Shown here piece by piece: positions 21,021 through 33,518 of a stretch of 64,000 bases of DNA (position 1 is its first letter; every line of letters starts with the position of its first letter). This DNA comes from Roseibium suaedae (GTDB lineage Bacteria; Pseudomonadota; Alphaproteobacteria; Rhizobiales; Stappiaceae), in NCBI RefSeq assembly GCF_900142725.1, contig NZ_FRBW01000007.1, positions 62,001 through 126,000 of the forward strand. The letters run 5' to 3'. The notes below the pieces were generated by a model. It had not been told where the DNA came from and searched no databases. It was given only the letters and a program-made list of their open reading frames with translations. The position numbers and the translations under genes are program-made.

Positions 21021-22688
21021 ATGGCATCTGCCAAAGACCTTGTTTTCCTGCCGCTTGGCGGCGTTGGTGAAATCGGAATGAACATGGCCCTCTACGGCAT
21101 TGGCCCGGAGCATGACCGCTCCTGGCTGATGGTCGATTGCGGGGTCTCCTTCGCCGGTCCGGAACTGCCGGGCATCGATCTTGTCTTTCCGGACATCAAG
21201 TTCCTGGAAGAGGAAGCCGACCGGATTGTCGGCATGGTCATTACCCATGCCCATGAAGATCACTACGGCGGCATCATTCACCTGTGGCCCTATCTGAAGG
21301 TTCCGGTCTATGCGACGGCCTTCACGGCCGGTCTTCTCGAGACCAAGGCTGACAGCGAGCCGGGGGCGGAAAAAGTGCCCGTGACTGTCGTCAAGCAGGG
21401 CGACCGGATCGACATTGGCCCGTTCAATGTCGAATTCGTCACCATGACCCATTCGATCCCGGAGCCTTGCGCTTTGGCCATCCGCACCGAGGCTGGTCTC
21501 GTCGTCCATACCGGCGACTGGAAGATCGACATGACCCCGGGCGTCGGCAAGCCGATCGATCTGGACCGGCTGGCGGAACTTGGCCGGGAAGGGGTGATGG
21601 CCCTGATCTGTGACAGCACCAATGCCATCCGCGACGGCGTCAGCCCGAGCGAAGGCGATGTGGCGGTCGAGCTCAAGAAAGTCATCAAGAATGCACCGCA
21701 CCGGGTGGCAATCACCACCTTCGCCTCAAACGTTGCCCGTATCCGGGCAATTGCCGAGGCCGCGGAAGCCAATGACCGGGACGTTGTGGTCGTCGGCCGT
21801 TCCATGCGCCGGGTGATCGATATCGCTGGCGAACTCGGCTATCTGGACGGGCTGAAGCCCTTCCACGACGAGGAAGCCTATGGCTACCTGCCGCGCGACA
21901 AGACCGTGCTTCTGTGCACCGGATCCCAGGGCGAGGAACGGGCAGCCATGGCACGCATTGCCTCCGGCGATCACCGGAACATTGCGCTTTCTCAGGGCGA
22001 TACGGTCATTTTCTCGTCCCGCACCATTCCGGGCAACGAGAAGGCCGTTGGCGCGGTTCAGAACAACCTCTCCAAGTCCGATGTCACCATTGTCACCGAC
22101 CGGGACGCTCTGGTCCACGTGTCCGGCCACCCGCGCCGGGGCGAGCTTGAGCAGCTCTACAAGTTGCTTTCGCCCAAAGTTGCGGTTCCCGTCCACGGCG
22201 AACCGTTGCATCTTGCTGCCCATGCCCGTTTCGCCCGGTCCCTGGGCGTGCGGGAAGTGATCCGCGGCAAGAACGGCGACATCATGCGCCTGAACGCCGG
22301 GTCTGCTGCGGTGATCGACGAGGCGCCCTCGGGCATTCTGGTCAAGGACGGGCTGATCCTGGACGATCCGGAGGTGACCGGCGTCAAGGAGCGGCGCAAG
22401 CTGTCCTATGCCGGGGCTCTGGTGGTGTCTCTGGTCATCAACAAGGCAGGCGAATTGCTGGAAGATCCGGAAATGGCGCTCATGGGCCTGCCGGATACGG
22501 ATGATGACGGCGAGCCGATGGAAGATGTGGTTTCCAAGGCCGTGATCGGTGCGGTGACCAGCATTCCCAAGGCCCGCCGCAAGGACAAGGACCTGATCGG
22601 TGAAGCTGCCCGCAGGGCCGCCCGGGCAGCCGTCCTTGAGGTCTGGGGCAAGAAGACACAGTGTCAGGTGCTGGTCACCCGCATCTGA
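21021..22688 (+). CDS. rnj: Ribonuclease J
   Basis: 555-residue metallo-beta-lactamase/beta-CASP nuclease that acts on RNA both as endonuclease and as 5' exonuclease. The zinc motif THAHEDHYGG gives H76, H78, D80 and H81; HTGDWKID and the beta-CASP SGHPRRGEL follow; a C-terminal domain ends in VLVTRI. The start at ATG 21021 has GGAG 9 bases upstream and is preferred to the in-frame TTG 21006. Confidence 0.95.
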   Translation: MASAKDLVFLPLGGVGEIGMNMALYGIGPEHDRSWLMVDCGVSFAGPELPGIDLVFPDIKFLEEEADRIVGMVITHAHEDHYGGIIHLWPYLKVPVYATAFTAGLLETKADSEPGAEKVPVTVVKQGDRIDIGPFNVEFVTMTHSIPEPCALAIRTEAGLVVHTGDWKIDMTPGVGKPIDLDRLAELGREGVMALICDSTNAIRDGVSPSEGDVAVELKKVIKNAPHRVAITTFASNVARIRAIAEAAEANDRDVVVVGRSMRRVIDIAGELGYLDGLKPFHDEEAYGYLPRDKTVLLCTGSQGEERAAMARIASGDHRNIALSQGDTVIFSSRTIPGNEKAVGAVQNNLSKSDVTIVTDRDALVHVSGHPRRGELEQLYKLLSPKVAVPVHGEPLHLAAHARFARSLGVREVIRGKNGDIMRLNAGSAAVIDEAPSGILVKDGLILDDPEVTGVKERRKLSYAGALVVSLVINKAGELLEDPEMALMGLPDTDDDGEPMEDVVSKAVIGAVTSIPKARRKDKDLIGEAARRAARAAVLEVWGKKTQCQVLVTRI

Positions 22689-22745
22689 GGTTGAACGGGA
22701 TCCTGCCGCTGATGGCAGGTCCCTCTGAATTGGGAGGTTGAGGCA

Positions 22746-23150
22746 ATGATCGGACGTTTGAACCATGTGGCAATTGCCGTTTCCGACATGGAAGCTGCTG
22801 TTGCGGTCTATAGGGACACACTTGGGGCGGACGTTTCCGAAAAGGTTGCCCAGCCTGACCATGGGGTCAGCACGGTCTTCATCAATCTTCCCAACACGAA
22901 GATCGAACTGCTTGAGCCGCTTGGAGAAAATTCTCCGATCCTGAAGTTCCTGGAGAAGAACCCCTCCGGCGGCATCCACCATGTCTGCTACGAGGTGGAG
23001 GATATTCTGGCCGCCCGGGACAAGCTGCTGGCTCAAGGCGCAAGGGTCATCGGCGATGGCGAGCCGAAGATCGGTGCCCATGGCAAGCCGGTCCTGTTCC
23101 TGCATCCGAAGGATTTCCTCGGCACATTGACCGAGCTGGAACAGGCGTAA
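22746..23150 (+). CDS. mce: Methylmalonyl-CoA epimerase
   Basis: 134-residue VOC-fold enzyme that interconverts (2R)- and (2S)-methylmalonyl-CoA on the route from propionyl-CoA to succinyl-CoA. Paired beta-alpha-beta modules are seen: LNHVAIAVSDMEAA with metal His, TKIELLEPLG, GGIHHVCYEVEDI and a terminal glutamate in TLTELEQA. Shine-Dalgarno GGGAGG sits 8 bases upstream. Follows rnj by 57 bp. Confidence 0.93.
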   Translation: MIGRLNHVAIAVSDMEAAVAVYRDTLGADVSEKVAQPDHGVSTVFINLPNTKIELLEPLGENSPILKFLEKNPSGGIHHVCYEVEDILAARDKLLAQGARVIGDGEPKIGAHGKPVLFLHPKDFLGTLTELEQA

Positions 23151-23290
23151 GGTCCCAGAACGACTGCATTGTGTTGCTTCATTCTTCCGGAGATTTTCAG
23201 GAGGAACCGTTGCTTTGAGGTGCCGGGCAGTTCCGTCCCGGCAAACATGTTACCGTGGTGCAAGCCTCAGAGCCAGGCAAGCTGATGGTG

Positions 23291-23325
23291 GTCACCCCGG
23301 ACGAGCAACGCGAGATCCGGGGCCC
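23291..23325. repeat. Palindromic intergenic repeat, divergent copy
   Basis: CCCCGGA (23295-23301) pairs with TCCGGGG (23316-23322) around an inner GAGCAACGCGAG; flanked by GTCA. It shares the outer GTCA-CCC edge and the inner CGCGAG of the other copies, but the stem is altered. Confidence 0.5.
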
Positions 23326-23468
23326 ACTCGCAAGTCCTCCGCGACAGTGGGATATAGTTCGTCTCCGGGATTCCTCCCGAGTGACAATGTTCATACGAAG
23401 TTCGGGCTCTTGAGTGGTCCGGTGCAGAGCTCTATGTCTTTGCGGCAAGACCGCTCTGCAAATGAGTA

Positions 23469-23501
23469 GGCCCCGGCTCGCGCTGCGCGTGGCCGGGGTG
23501 A
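23469..23501. repeat. Palindromic intergenic repeat
   Basis: CCCCGGC (23471-23477) pairs with GCCGGGG (23492-23498); the inner part is TCGCGCTGCGCGTG and the copy closes with GTGAC. Same family as 28187-28217 and 54711-54742. Confidence 0.7.
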
Positions 23502-23523
23502 CCGGCAGGGCGGGGCGTCAGGG

Positions 23524-23700
23524 TTGCGTTTTTCCCATCTGGCGGAGCAGGTTTCCGGCGCGCGTCATTGTCGCAGGGCTGGCAGTGTTCTGCACTGGAC
23601 ATTCCTGCTTGAAATTGCCATCTGGGGGCTCGCCTTGTTTCTGTTCTGGCGTGGCCGTCGATCCGGCCAGCCTGCGGCAGTGGCGACGCTGAACCAATAG
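23524..23700 (+). CDS. Possible small single-helix membrane protein
   Basis: An open frame of 58 codons from TTG 23524 to TAG 23698-23700. Its second half reads as a clean membrane helix with basic end: FLLEIAIWGLALFLFWRGRR. It ends 9 bp before the DUF1467 gene on the same strand. There is no ATG in frame; TTG 23524 is the only usual start upstream of the helix and its ribosome site is unclear, though CTG 23590 is closer to the helix. The helix and the tight spacing to the next gene are what support it. No family recognised. Confidence 0.4.
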   Translation: MRFSHLAEQVSGARHCRRAGSVLHWTFLLEIAIWGLALFLFWRGRRSGQPAAVATLNQ

Positions 23701-23709
23701 GATCCGCAG

Positions 23710-23991
23710 ATGTCCATTCCTTTCGCGCTTGCAACCTACTTCATGATCTGGTGGATCATCCTGTTTGCCATCCTGCCCTTTGGCATGAGGCGCACCCAGG
23801 AAGAGGCCGGTGAAGTCGTGCCGGGCAGCGAACCGAGCGCCCCCGACAGGCCGCGCTTCCTGCGGGTGATCATCGCGACGACCATTGCCGCGACATTGAT
23901 CTTTGCCGGCTTTCTCTGGCTGCGCCATTCGGGCATCACTTTGGAAGACCTGCCGCTGCCAAGCCCGCCGGGCAAGGCCTACGGCGGCTAA
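23710..23991 (+). CDS. DUF1467 family membrane protein
   Basis: 93 residues with two membrane helices, at about 4-24 (FALATYFMIWWIILFAILPFG) and 50-71. The opening and the GMRRTQEEAGEV loop match the short DUF1467 family, which in alphaproteobacteria commonly lies near mce and proS. Function unknown. Confidence 0.88.
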   Translation: MSIPFALATYFMIWWIILFAILPFGMRRTQEEAGEVVPGSEPSAPDRPRFLRVIIATTIAATLIFAGFLWLRHSGITLEDLPLPSPPGKAYGG

Positions 23992-24145
23992 GGTCCGGGG
24001 CAGGCACGTCCGCATCATTCCCAGGTTCAGCCGCAAGTAAGCTCGCGTTCCGTCCTTGCTGGATAGGGGCAGGCTTGTCTGCAGGGCAGGCATCGATCCG
24101 GCCGGGGCTAGGAACGGCTCCTGAAGACATTGCACGGAAAAGATC

Positions 24146-24342
24146 AAAAAAAAAGCAGAGCCGAAGCTCTGCTAATTTAGTTCCGCGTCTAATTACCTCT
24201 CATCCCTCATCAAGCTTTGACACTGATGGGGCGGCTGCGAACCTTACGGTGCGCCAGAGAAGTCTTCCTCCCAAGACTCAGACCGCGATGCCTGTAAAGA
24301 GCTACCAATCAGTAGAACTAACGAGTGCCCTTGTTCTTATGC
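24146..24342 (-). ncRNA. Candidate structured small RNA
   Basis: Read on the minus strand, a perfect 7-bp hairpin GCAGAGC-TTCG-GCTCTGC (24155-24172) is followed by nine T (24146-24154), a textbook intrinsic terminator with no protein gene in front of it. Upstream of it ATGACA (24372-24377) and TAGTGT (24349-24354) with a 17-bp spacer could be the promoter, giving a transcript of about 195 nt. Inside, bases 24315-24321 and 24177-24183 are exact complements (TTAGTTC/GAACTAA) that could close the molecule; hairpins at 24261-24278 and 24208-24228 lie within. The stretch is lower in GC than its neighbours. Length and a long-range closing stem would suit a 6S-like RNA, but I cannot identify the family. 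The 5' end is uncertain. Confidence 0.6.
24155..24172 (-). terminator. Strong intrinsic terminator of the small RNA
   Basis: 7-bp perfect stem with a TTCG tetraloop on the minus strand, then nine consecutive T at 24154-24146. Confidence 0.85.
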
Positions 24343-24592
24343 AGACGGACACTAGCCGAATGAAATCAGCTTGTCATCTATTTGTGCATGTCAGCACAAA
24401 CTTTTTGCTTGCCGTCGGGTGATGCATCTTCACTTTGATTTCGTTTGGGTTTCGGATTTGCGTTGCTTGCTGGATTTTTCGCGGATTTCTGCAGGCTTTG
24501 GTTCCTTCGGACTTGTTTTTGCCGCGGGCTTGCGGTTTCACTGCGCCACACGCCGCATTGTGCGGCCGAAGTTCTGACCTGAGAGATCCCAC

Positions 24593-25924
24593 ATGCGCCT
24601 GTCCCGCTATTTCCTGCCCATCTTGAAGGAAACGCCCAAGGAAGCGGAAATCGTTTCGCACCGCCTGATGCTTCGTGCGGGCATGATCCGCCAGCAATCC
24701 GCAGGGATTTACTCCTGGTTGCCGCTGGGTTTGCGTGTGCTGCGCAAGATCGAGCGAATCGTCGAGGAAGAGCAGGCGCGCGCCGGTGCCATCCAGATGC
24801 TTATGCCGACCTTGCAGTCCGCCGACCTGTGGCGCGAAAGCGGGCGCTATGACGCCTATGGCAAGGAAATGCTGCGCATTCAGGACCGCCATGAGCGCGA
24901 CATGCTCTATGGCCCGACCAATGAAGAGATGATCACCGACATCTTCCGGTCCTATGTGCGTTCCTACAAGGACCTGCCGCTCAACCTCTATCACATCCAG
25001 TGGAAGTTCCGCGACGAAGTGCGCCCGCGGTTCGGCGTGATGCGCGGCCGTGAATTCCTGATGAAGGACGCCTATTCCTTCGATATCGATCAGGAAAAGG
25101 CTGTCGAATCCTATAACCGGATGTTCGTTGCCTATCTGCGCACCTACAAGCGCATGGGCCTGACCGCTATTCCGATGCGCGCCGAGACCGGCCCGATCGG
25201 CGGCGACCTCAGCCACGAGTTCATCGTTCTGGCCGAGACCGGCGAAAGCGCCGTGTTCTGTCATGCGGATTACCTGACCAAGGACGTGCCGGGCGAGGAT
25301 CTCGACTTCAACAGCGACCTGACGCCGATCGTCAAGGACTGGACCTCCCATTACGCGGCGACCGAAGACGTCGTCGACATGGCCGAATTCGAGGGCACGG
25401 TTCCCGAGGAAAAGCGGATTTCCGCCCGCGGCATCGAAGTCGGCCAGACCTTCTATTTCGGCACCAAATATTCCGAGCCGATGGGGGCCAAGGTTGCCAC
25501 CTCCGAAGGCACCGAAGTCCCGGTTCACATGGGATCTTATGGCGTTGGCGTGTCCCGTCTTCTTGGCGCCATCATTGAAGCCAACCATGACGATGAAGGC
25601 ATCATCTGGCCGGCGTCCGTTGCGCCGTTCCATGTGGGCCTGATCAACCTGAAGCCGGGCGACGAACTGTCGGATGGTGCCTGTGAAGCGCTTTACGCCA
25701 AGCTGGAAGCTGCCGGCATCGAAGTGCTCTACGACGACACGGATACCCGCGCCGGGGCGAAGTTCGCGACCATGGATCTGATCGGCCTGCCGTTCCAGGT
25801 GGTCGCCGGACCACGTGGCCTGAAGGATGGCGTGCTCGAGGTGAAGGACCGCCGTACCGGCGAGAAGGAACTTCTGTCCCCAGAAGCCACCTTCGACAAG
25901 CTGAAAGCGGCATTGACGGTTTAA
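24593..25924 (+). CDS. proS: Prolyl-tRNA synthetase, short alphaproteobacterial form
   Basis: Class II aminoacyl-tRNA synthetase that charges tRNA-Pro. 443 residues, well below the roughly 570 of the E. coli enzyme, because the editing (INS) domain between motifs 2 and 3 is missing: motif 2 ([19 protein letters not shown]) is followed within about 100 residues by the [14 protein letters not shown] motif 3. The C-terminal anticodon-binding domain is present ([10 protein letters not shown] to the end). [10 protein letters not shown] and [12 protein letters not shown] are typical. This short form is normal in the class; a free-standing editing protein would be expected elsewhere. Confidence 0.95.
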   Translation: MRLSRYFLPILKETPKEAEIVSHRLMLRAGMIRQQSAGIYSWLPLGLRVLRKIERIVEEEQARAGAIQMLMPTLQSADLWRESGRYDAYGKEMLRIQDRHERDMLYGPTNEEMITDIFRSYVRSYKDLPLNLYHIQWKFRDEVRPRFGVMRGREFLMKDAYSFDIDQEKAVESYNRMFVAYLRTYKRMGLTAIPMRAETGPIGGDLSHEFIVLAETGESAVFCHADYLTKDVPGEDLDFNSDLTPIVKDWTSHYAATEDVVDMAEFEGTVPEEKRISARGIEVGQTFYFGTKYSEPMGAKVATSEGTEVPVHMGSYGVGVSRLLGAIIEANHDDEGIIWPASVAPFHVGLINLKPGDELSDGACEALYAKLEAAGIEVLYDDTDTRAGAKFATMDLIGLPFQVVAGPRGLKDGVLEVKDRRTGEKELLSPEATFDKLKAALTV

Positions 25925-25984
25925 CCGCAGTCCCCGATCCTCAGCGATAAGGATTCGCAGGGGAAACAAGCAGGTGGACGACGC

Positions 25985-27280
25985 ATGAGCGCGGACAAGA
26001 GTTCCAGCACGGGGGAAGCGGCAGGCAGCACCAAGCCGTTTGCCGCTTTCGAATGGATGATCGCCAGCCGGTACCTGAGGTCCCGGCGGAAGGAGACGTT
26101 CATTTCCGTGATCGCGGGTTTCTCCTTTGTCGGCATCATGCTCGGCGTCGCCACTCTCATCATCGTGATGGCGGTGATGAACGGCTTCCGCACGGAGCTT
26201 CTGGGCAAGATCCTCGGCATCAACGGCCATATGCTGGTGCAGCCGATCGACAGCCCGCTGAATGACTTTGATGCGGTGTCCAAGCGCATCGAGGGAGTGC
26301 CCGGTGTCGTCAGCGCCATTCCCTTCGTAGAAGGTCAGGCGCTCGTCTCCGGCCCTGGCAGCAGCCTTGGCGGCCTTGTGCGCGGCGTGCAGGAAAGCGG
26401 GTTGCGCAAGCTTCATCTCGTTGCCGACAACGTGCGCACTGGCACCTTCGATAATTTCGACAGCAGCAATGGCATCGCCATCGGCACCCGCATGGCCCAG
26501 CAGCTTGGCGTCAGCATCGGCGACAATGTGACCATCATTTCGCCCGGCGGCAGCGTGACCCCCATGGGCATCATGCCCCGGCGCAAGGCCTATCCGGTGG
26601 TCGCGGTCTTCGAGATCGGCATGAGCGAATATGACGGCACCTTTGTCTTCATGCCCTTTGCCGAGGCCCAGGCTTTCTTCAATCTGGAAGACAAGGCAAC
26701 CGGCATTGAACTCTATGTGACCGATCCGGATGCTGTCGGCCTGATGCGCCAGCCCATCGAGGACGCAGCAAACCGGCCCGCTCTGGTGACGGACTGGCGC
26801 CAGCGCAATGTCACCTTCTTCTCCGCTCTGGAAGTGGAGCGGAATGTCATGTTCATCATCCTGACCTTGATCGTCCTGGTGGCCGCACTCAACATCATTT
26901 CCGGTCTGATCATGCTGGTGAAGGACAAGGGCAGGGATATTGCCATCTTGCGCACTATGGGGGCGACCCGGGGCGCGGTCATGCGTATCTTCCTGATCAC
27001 CGGGGCCAGCATCGGCGTGGTGGGCACGATCGCCGGGTTCCTGCTCGGGCTCGTGGTTTGCCTCAACATCGAGAGCATCCGCCAGTTCGTCTCCTGGCTG
27101 ACGGCCACCCAGCTCTTTGATCCGACGCTCTATTTCCTGTCGAAACTTCCGGCGGAAATCGACAATGGCGAGACCACCATGGTTCTGGTCATGGCGCTCG
27201 TGCTTTCCCTTATTGCCACGGTCTATCCGGCCTGGCGTGCTGCGCGCCTCGACCCGGTCGAAGCCCTCAGATACGAATGA
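25985..27280 (+). CDS. lolC: Lipoprotein-releasing ABC transporter permease LolC/LolE
   Basis: 431-residue inner-membrane permease with four helices: one at about 35-60 ([18 protein letters not shown]), a large periplasmic domain, then three helices at the C-terminus with the FtsX-type ending [21 protein letters not shown]. With LolD it lifts outer-membrane lipoproteins out of the inner membrane for LolA. Only one permease gene is present, so it probably works as a homodimer rather than as the LolC/LolE pair of enterobacteria. Its stop overlaps the lolD start as ATGA. Confidence 0.93.
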   Translation: MSADKSSSTGEAAGSTKPFAAFEWMIASRYLRSRRKETFISVIAGFSFVGIMLGVATLIIVMAVMNGFRTELLGKILGINGHMLVQPIDSPLNDFDAVSKRIEGVPGVVSAIPFVEGQALVSGPGSSLGGLVRGVQESGLRKLHLVADNVRTGTFDNFDSSNGIAIGTRMAQQLGVSIGDNVTIISPGGSVTPMGIMPRRKAYPVVAVFEIGMSEYDGTFVFMPFAEAQAFFNLEDKATGIELYVTDPDAVGLMRQPIEDAANRPALVTDWRQRNVTFFSALEVERNVMFIILTLIVLVAALNIISGLIMLVKDKGRDIAILRTMGATRGAVMRIFLITGASIGVVGTIAGFLLGLVVCLNIESIRQFVSWLTATQLFDPTLYFLSKLPAEIDNGETTMVLVMALVLSLIATVYPAWRAARLDPVEALRYE

Positions 27281-28053
27281 CCCCCGTAGACATCCCTGTG
27301 GAGACCCGCATGGCCGACGCCCGTTCTGGCGCATCCTCCCGCGCCACCACCAGCGCCGCTTCCGGCAAGTCCGTCCCCGCCATGGAACTGCGCGCCGTCA
27401 AGCGCAGCTTTTCTGAGGGAGAGAACGAGCTTCAGATCCTCAATGACGTGAACTTTGCCATTCATCCCGGCGAAATGGTGGCGCTTGTCGCCCCGTCCGG
27501 GACGGGCAAGTCCACGCTGCTGCATATCGCCGGGCTGCTGGAACATCCGGATGAGGGTGAGGTTCTGATTGGCGGCGTCAATTGCGCGGATCTCGGTGAT
27601 GATGCCCGCACGCGTATCCGCCGTTCCGACGTGGGCTTTGTCTATCAGTTCCACCATCTGCTGCCGGAATTCACCGCGCTGGAAAACGTGATGGTGCCGC
27701 AGATGATCAATGGCCTTGGCCGCAAGGACGCAGCAGCCCGCGCCCAGCAGCTTCTCGACTACATGCGCATGGGCAACCGCTCCAGCCACCGTCCGTCCGA
27801 ACTCTCCGGCGGCGAGCAGCAGCGTGTGGCCGTCGCAAGGGCGGTCGCCAATGCACCGCGGCTTCTGCTTCTGGATGAGCCCACCGGCAATCTGGATCCT
27901 ACGACGGCGAACTACGTCTTCGACGCGCTTCAGGCCCTGGTCCGGGCCTCCGGCGTTGCCACCTTGTTTGCGACCCACAACATGGAACTCGCAGGCCGGA
28001 TGGACCGCTGTATCACCCTGTCCGGCGGCAAGGTTCTGCCCGTGGAGTTGTAG
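27277..28053 (+). CDS. lolD: Lipoprotein-releasing ABC transporter ATPase LolD
   Basis: 258 residues. Walker [13 protein letters not shown]-loop [10 protein letters not shown], signature [14 protein letters not shown], Walker [13 protein letters not shown] and the H-loop THNMELA are intact. ATG 27277 overlaps the permease stop by four bases, but the second in-frame ATG at 27310 has GGAG 7 bases before it and may be the real start; the first 35 residues are low in structure and precede the ABC core in both cases. The stop codon lies in a tandem repeat. Confidence 0.94.
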   Translation: MTPVDIPVETRMADARSGASSRATTSAASGKSVPAMELRAVKRSFSEGENELQILNDVNFAIHPGEMVALVAPSGTGKSTLLHIAGLLEHPDEGEVLIGGVNCADLGDDARTRIRRSDVGFVYQFHHLLPEFTALENVMVPQMINGLGRKDAAARAQQLLDYMRMGNRSSHRPSELSGGEQQRVAVARAVANAPRLLLLDEPTGNLDPTTANYVFDALQALVRASGVATLFATHNMELAGRMDRCITLSGGKVLPVEL

Positions 28054-28110
28054 GCTCCGCAAAAGTGAGGAAGTGGAGCTGTAGGCTCCACGAAACCGAG
28101 GATGTGGAGC
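28042..28110. repeat. 31-bp tandem repeat across the lolD stop codon
   Basis: Unit 1 28042-28072 and unit 2 28073-28103 agree at most positions (GTGGAGxTGTAGGCTCCxC, then xAAAxxGAGGAx), and a third copy begins with GTGGAGC at 28104. Unit 2 contains a perfect hairpin GTGGAGC/GCTCCAC with a 5-base loop. The period is not a multiple of three, so the extra copies do not extend LolD. Confidence 0.75.
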
Positions 28111-28186
28111 GGCTGGTTCCCCGCGCGAGGGGCCAGTGAGCTCTTGAATCCTGAGTTCACGATAAAGGCTATTGGCCTTCGAGAGC

Positions 28187-28217
28187 CATCCCGGCCAGGC
28201 GAAGCGCGAGCCGGGAT
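28187..28217. repeat. Palindromic intergenic repeat
   Basis: ATCCCGGC (28188-28195) pairs exactly with GCCGGGAT (28210-28217) around CAGGCGAAGCGCGA. It is the inverse orientation of the copy at 54711. Confidence 0.75.
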
Positions 28218-28407
28218 CGGAGCGCCGTGATGGCAAGGGTCTCAGAGTGCTGACTGGTCGAGAGGTATCGGTCGTCCCTCGTCCTTAAAGGCACCTTCTG
28301 ACCAAGGGCACCAGTGCCAACTGGCGAGAATCCTGCCTGGAATCAGCCGTTTGACCAGCGTGGTTACCTTCTGGTAAGCAAAGTCAAGAAATAAGAACAA
28401 AAAGGGA

Positions 28408-28436
28408 TTGCAATGAGAACAAAATGAAAACATACT
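28408..28436 (+). promoter_or_regulatory. Promoter with LexA-like box in its spacer
   Basis: TTGCAA (28408-28413; 4 of 6), exactly 17 bases, CATACT (28431-28436; 4 of 6). The spacer and first -10 base hold GAAC-AAAATGA-AAAC (28417-28431), one mismatch from the alphaproteobacterial SOS operator GAAC-N7-GAAC. The lexA promoter at 55664-55692 has the same geometry. A repressor bound here would cover both promoter elements. Confidence 0.6.
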
Positions 28437-28476
28437 CTCCTGGTGATGAGGTTCTTGGACATTTCAGGAGGTTAGT

Positions 28477-28575
28477 ATGTTTCATGTGGCTCGTGATTTC
28501 GCCGCCTTCGGTTCCCTGGTTCTCTTCTGCGCCACCATCGTGGTCTGGAGCGACGTGCTGATGCCGCTCAACTGA
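28477..28575 (+). CDS. 32-residue single-helix membrane peptide
   Basis: ATG 28477 with AGGAGG (28466-28471) 5 bases upstream, one of the best ribosome sites in the window, opens a 32-codon frame ending at TGA 28573. A short N-terminus MFHVARDF is followed by a hydrophobic helix (residues 9-24, FGSLVLFCATIVVW) and a short polar tail ending MPLN. It sits behind the SOS-type promoter and 167 bp before dnaE. Size, topology and apparent LexA control recall SidA of Caulobacter, a 29-residue SOS-induced division inhibitor in the inner membrane; that is an analogy, not shown homology. Confidence 0.65.
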   Translation: MFHVARDFAAFGSLVLFCATIVVWSDVLMPLN

Positions 28576-28742
28576 GCGGTTCTCTTCCGGCCGGCTCGCA
28601 GAACCGGGTCTTTGCCGGGGAAAGACCTGTGAACCACTTGTGTGGATCCGGGTTTCACGGTCGACATTGAGGTCCCGGGCGGGTCATGTGGGAAGATCCG
28701 TTCCGTTGATCCCCTCGCTCGATCCCTTCAGGGAGACCCGCC

Positions 28743-32234
<3,492 letters not shown>

Positions 32235-32237
<3 letters not shown>

Positions 32238-32264
32238 TGCCTGAGTGCCTGATGCCTGAGTGCC
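32235..32264. repeat. 15-bp tandem duplication at the dnaE stop codon
   Basis: TGATGCCTGAGTGCC occurs twice without a gap, 32235-32249 and 32250-32264. The first TGA is the dnaE stop; the second is in the same frame five codons later and would serve as a backup stop. Confidence 0.8.
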
Positions 32265-32709
32265 CTGACCCGGTGAAACCTATCAGGTCTGCTTGGCATG
32301 TCCGGCAGGAGTGGTCGGTGCGCGTGCGGTGCAGGTGAGTTGAGGATCAGGGTCTCGCTTGTGGGCGATTCTGTCTGCCTACCGTATCGCGGCTGGCTTC
32401 AGGCGCCGAGAGGGCTCTTTGTCTCTCGTCTGCAGGGGAAAGGCTTCCGGTGGCTATTGTTATGCCGTCTTATGTGCCGAATGTACCCGGTCTTTCGTGC
32501 CTTTGCTGTGGGTTCTGCTTGCGGGCGGGCAGGGGAAATCGACCTTTGGGCTTGAACTTGAAAGACACCGCCACTATAAGGCGCCCATTCCACACGCAAG
32601 GGGCGGAGGCTGAGCTTAATCATGCCCTCCATCCGGTGACGGACGGGACTTCCCGGCGTCGGCTCCCTCTTGCGGAGGTATAACCGGAAAAACATCAGGA
32701 GTTTGGGCC
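32238..32709. other. Intergenic region with the rpsB promoter
   Basis: 472 bp with no supported gene. After the short tandem duplication there is nothing recognisable until the promoter at 32552-32580; the remaining 120 bases are the 5' leader of rpsB. Confidence 0.6.
32552..32580 (+). promoter_or_regulatory. Sigma-70 promoter of the rpsB-tsf operon
   Basis: TTGAAC (32552-32557), 17-bp spacer, TATAAG (32575-32580; 5 of 6). Start near 32587 leaves a leader of about 120 nt, long enough for autoregulation by ribosomal protein S2 as known in other bacteria. Confidence 0.7.
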
Positions 32710-33480
32710 ATGGCTTTGCCCGATTTCACCATGCGTCAGCTGCTCGAAGCAGGCGTTCACTTTGGTCACCAGAAGCACCGCTGGAACCCGCGTATGGGCC
32801 AGTACATCTTTGGTGTGCGTAACGACGTTCACATCATGGATCTGGCACAGACCGTTCCGCTGCTGCACCAGGCACTGAAGGCCGTCAGCGACACCGTTGC
32901 TGGTGGTGGCCGCGTTCTGCTCGTCGGCACCAAGCGCCAGGCTCAGGATGCTGTTGCTGAAGCTGCCCGCAACTCCGCGCAGTACTTCGTCAACGCCCGC
33001 TGGCTCGGCGGCATGCTGACCAACTGGAAGACCATTTCCAACTCGATCCAGCGTCTGCGCAAGCTTGAAGAGACCCTGAACTCGGACGTCTCCAAGTCGC
33101 TGACCAAGAAAGAGCGTCTGTTCATGGACCGCGAGCGTGAAAAGCTCGAGCGGAACCTGGGCGGTATCAAGGACATGGGCGGTATCCCGGACCTGATCTT
33201 CATCATCGATACCAACCGTGAAGCAAACGCAATCCAGGAAGCCCGCCGTCTGGGTATTCCGGTTGCTGCAATCCTGGACTCCAACTCGAACCCGGAAGGC
33301 ATCACCTATCCGGTTCCGGGTAACGATGACGCCGGCCGCGCGATCACGCTTTATTGCGACCTGATCACCCGCGCCGCCATCGACGGTATCTCCCGTGCAC
33401 AGGGCGCTTCCGGCATGGATCTGGGTGCTTCCGAAGAAGCTCCGGTTGAAGAGGCTCTGGCTGAAGAAGCTGACGCCTGA
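32710..33480 (+). CDS. rpsB: 30S ribosomal protein S2
   Basis: 256 residues. The start [20 protein letters not shown], the [12 protein letters not shown] block and [20 protein letters not shown] are diagnostic for S2, which joins the platform side of the small subunit. The acidic, Ala/Glu-rich tail is usual in this group. AGGAG stands 8 bases before ATG. Codon use is strongly biased, as for a highly expressed gene. Confidence 0.97.
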   Translation: MALPDFTMRQLLEAGVHFGHQKHRWNPRMGQYIFGVRNDVHIMDLAQTVPLLHQALKAVSDTVAGGGRVLLVGTKRQAQDAVAEAARNSAQYFVNARWLGGMLTNWKTISNSIQRLRKLEETLNSDVSKSLTKKERLFMDREREKLERNLGGIKDMGGIPDLIFIIDTNREANAIQEARRLGIPVAAILDSNSNPEGITYPVPGNDDAGRAITLYCDLITRAAIDGISRAQGASGMDLGASEEAPVEEALAEEADA

Positions 33481-33487
33481 TTGATTT

Positions 33488-33518
33488 ATCCCGGCCACGG
33501 GTCTCCTGTGGCCGGGAT
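33488..33518 (+). promoter_or_regulatory. Perfect hairpin between rpsB and tsf
   Basis: ATCCCGGCCAC (33488-33498) pairs over 11 bp with GTGGCCGGGAT (33508-33518), loop GGGTCTCCT. Only a broken T stretch follows (ATTCGAATTTT), so it may reduce rather than end transcription, or protect the rpsB message. Confidence 0.55.

Larger units (their letters stand above)
23151..23523. other. Intergenic stretch with two palindromic repeats
   Basis: No supported gene in these 373 bp. Two copies of the palindromic repeat family described below (23291-23325 and 23469-23501) account for part of it. Confidence 0.6.

Noticed and set aside
23215-23692. Overlapping frames of 84 and 92 codons after mce
   Set aside because: They read through palindromic repeats and show no conserved-looking or hydrophobic segment; the different frame ending at 23700 is the better candidate.
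24146-24342. tmRNA, RNase P RNA or 4.5S RNA at the small-RNA locus
   Set aside because: No tag reading frame, no GAGGAAAGTCC-type RNase P block and no GGAAGCAG-type signal-recognition tetraloop region are seen on either strand.
27223-28236. 337-codon minus-strand frame opposite lolD
   Set aside because: Antisense to lolD, and its first codons translate the palindromic repeat at 28187-28217.
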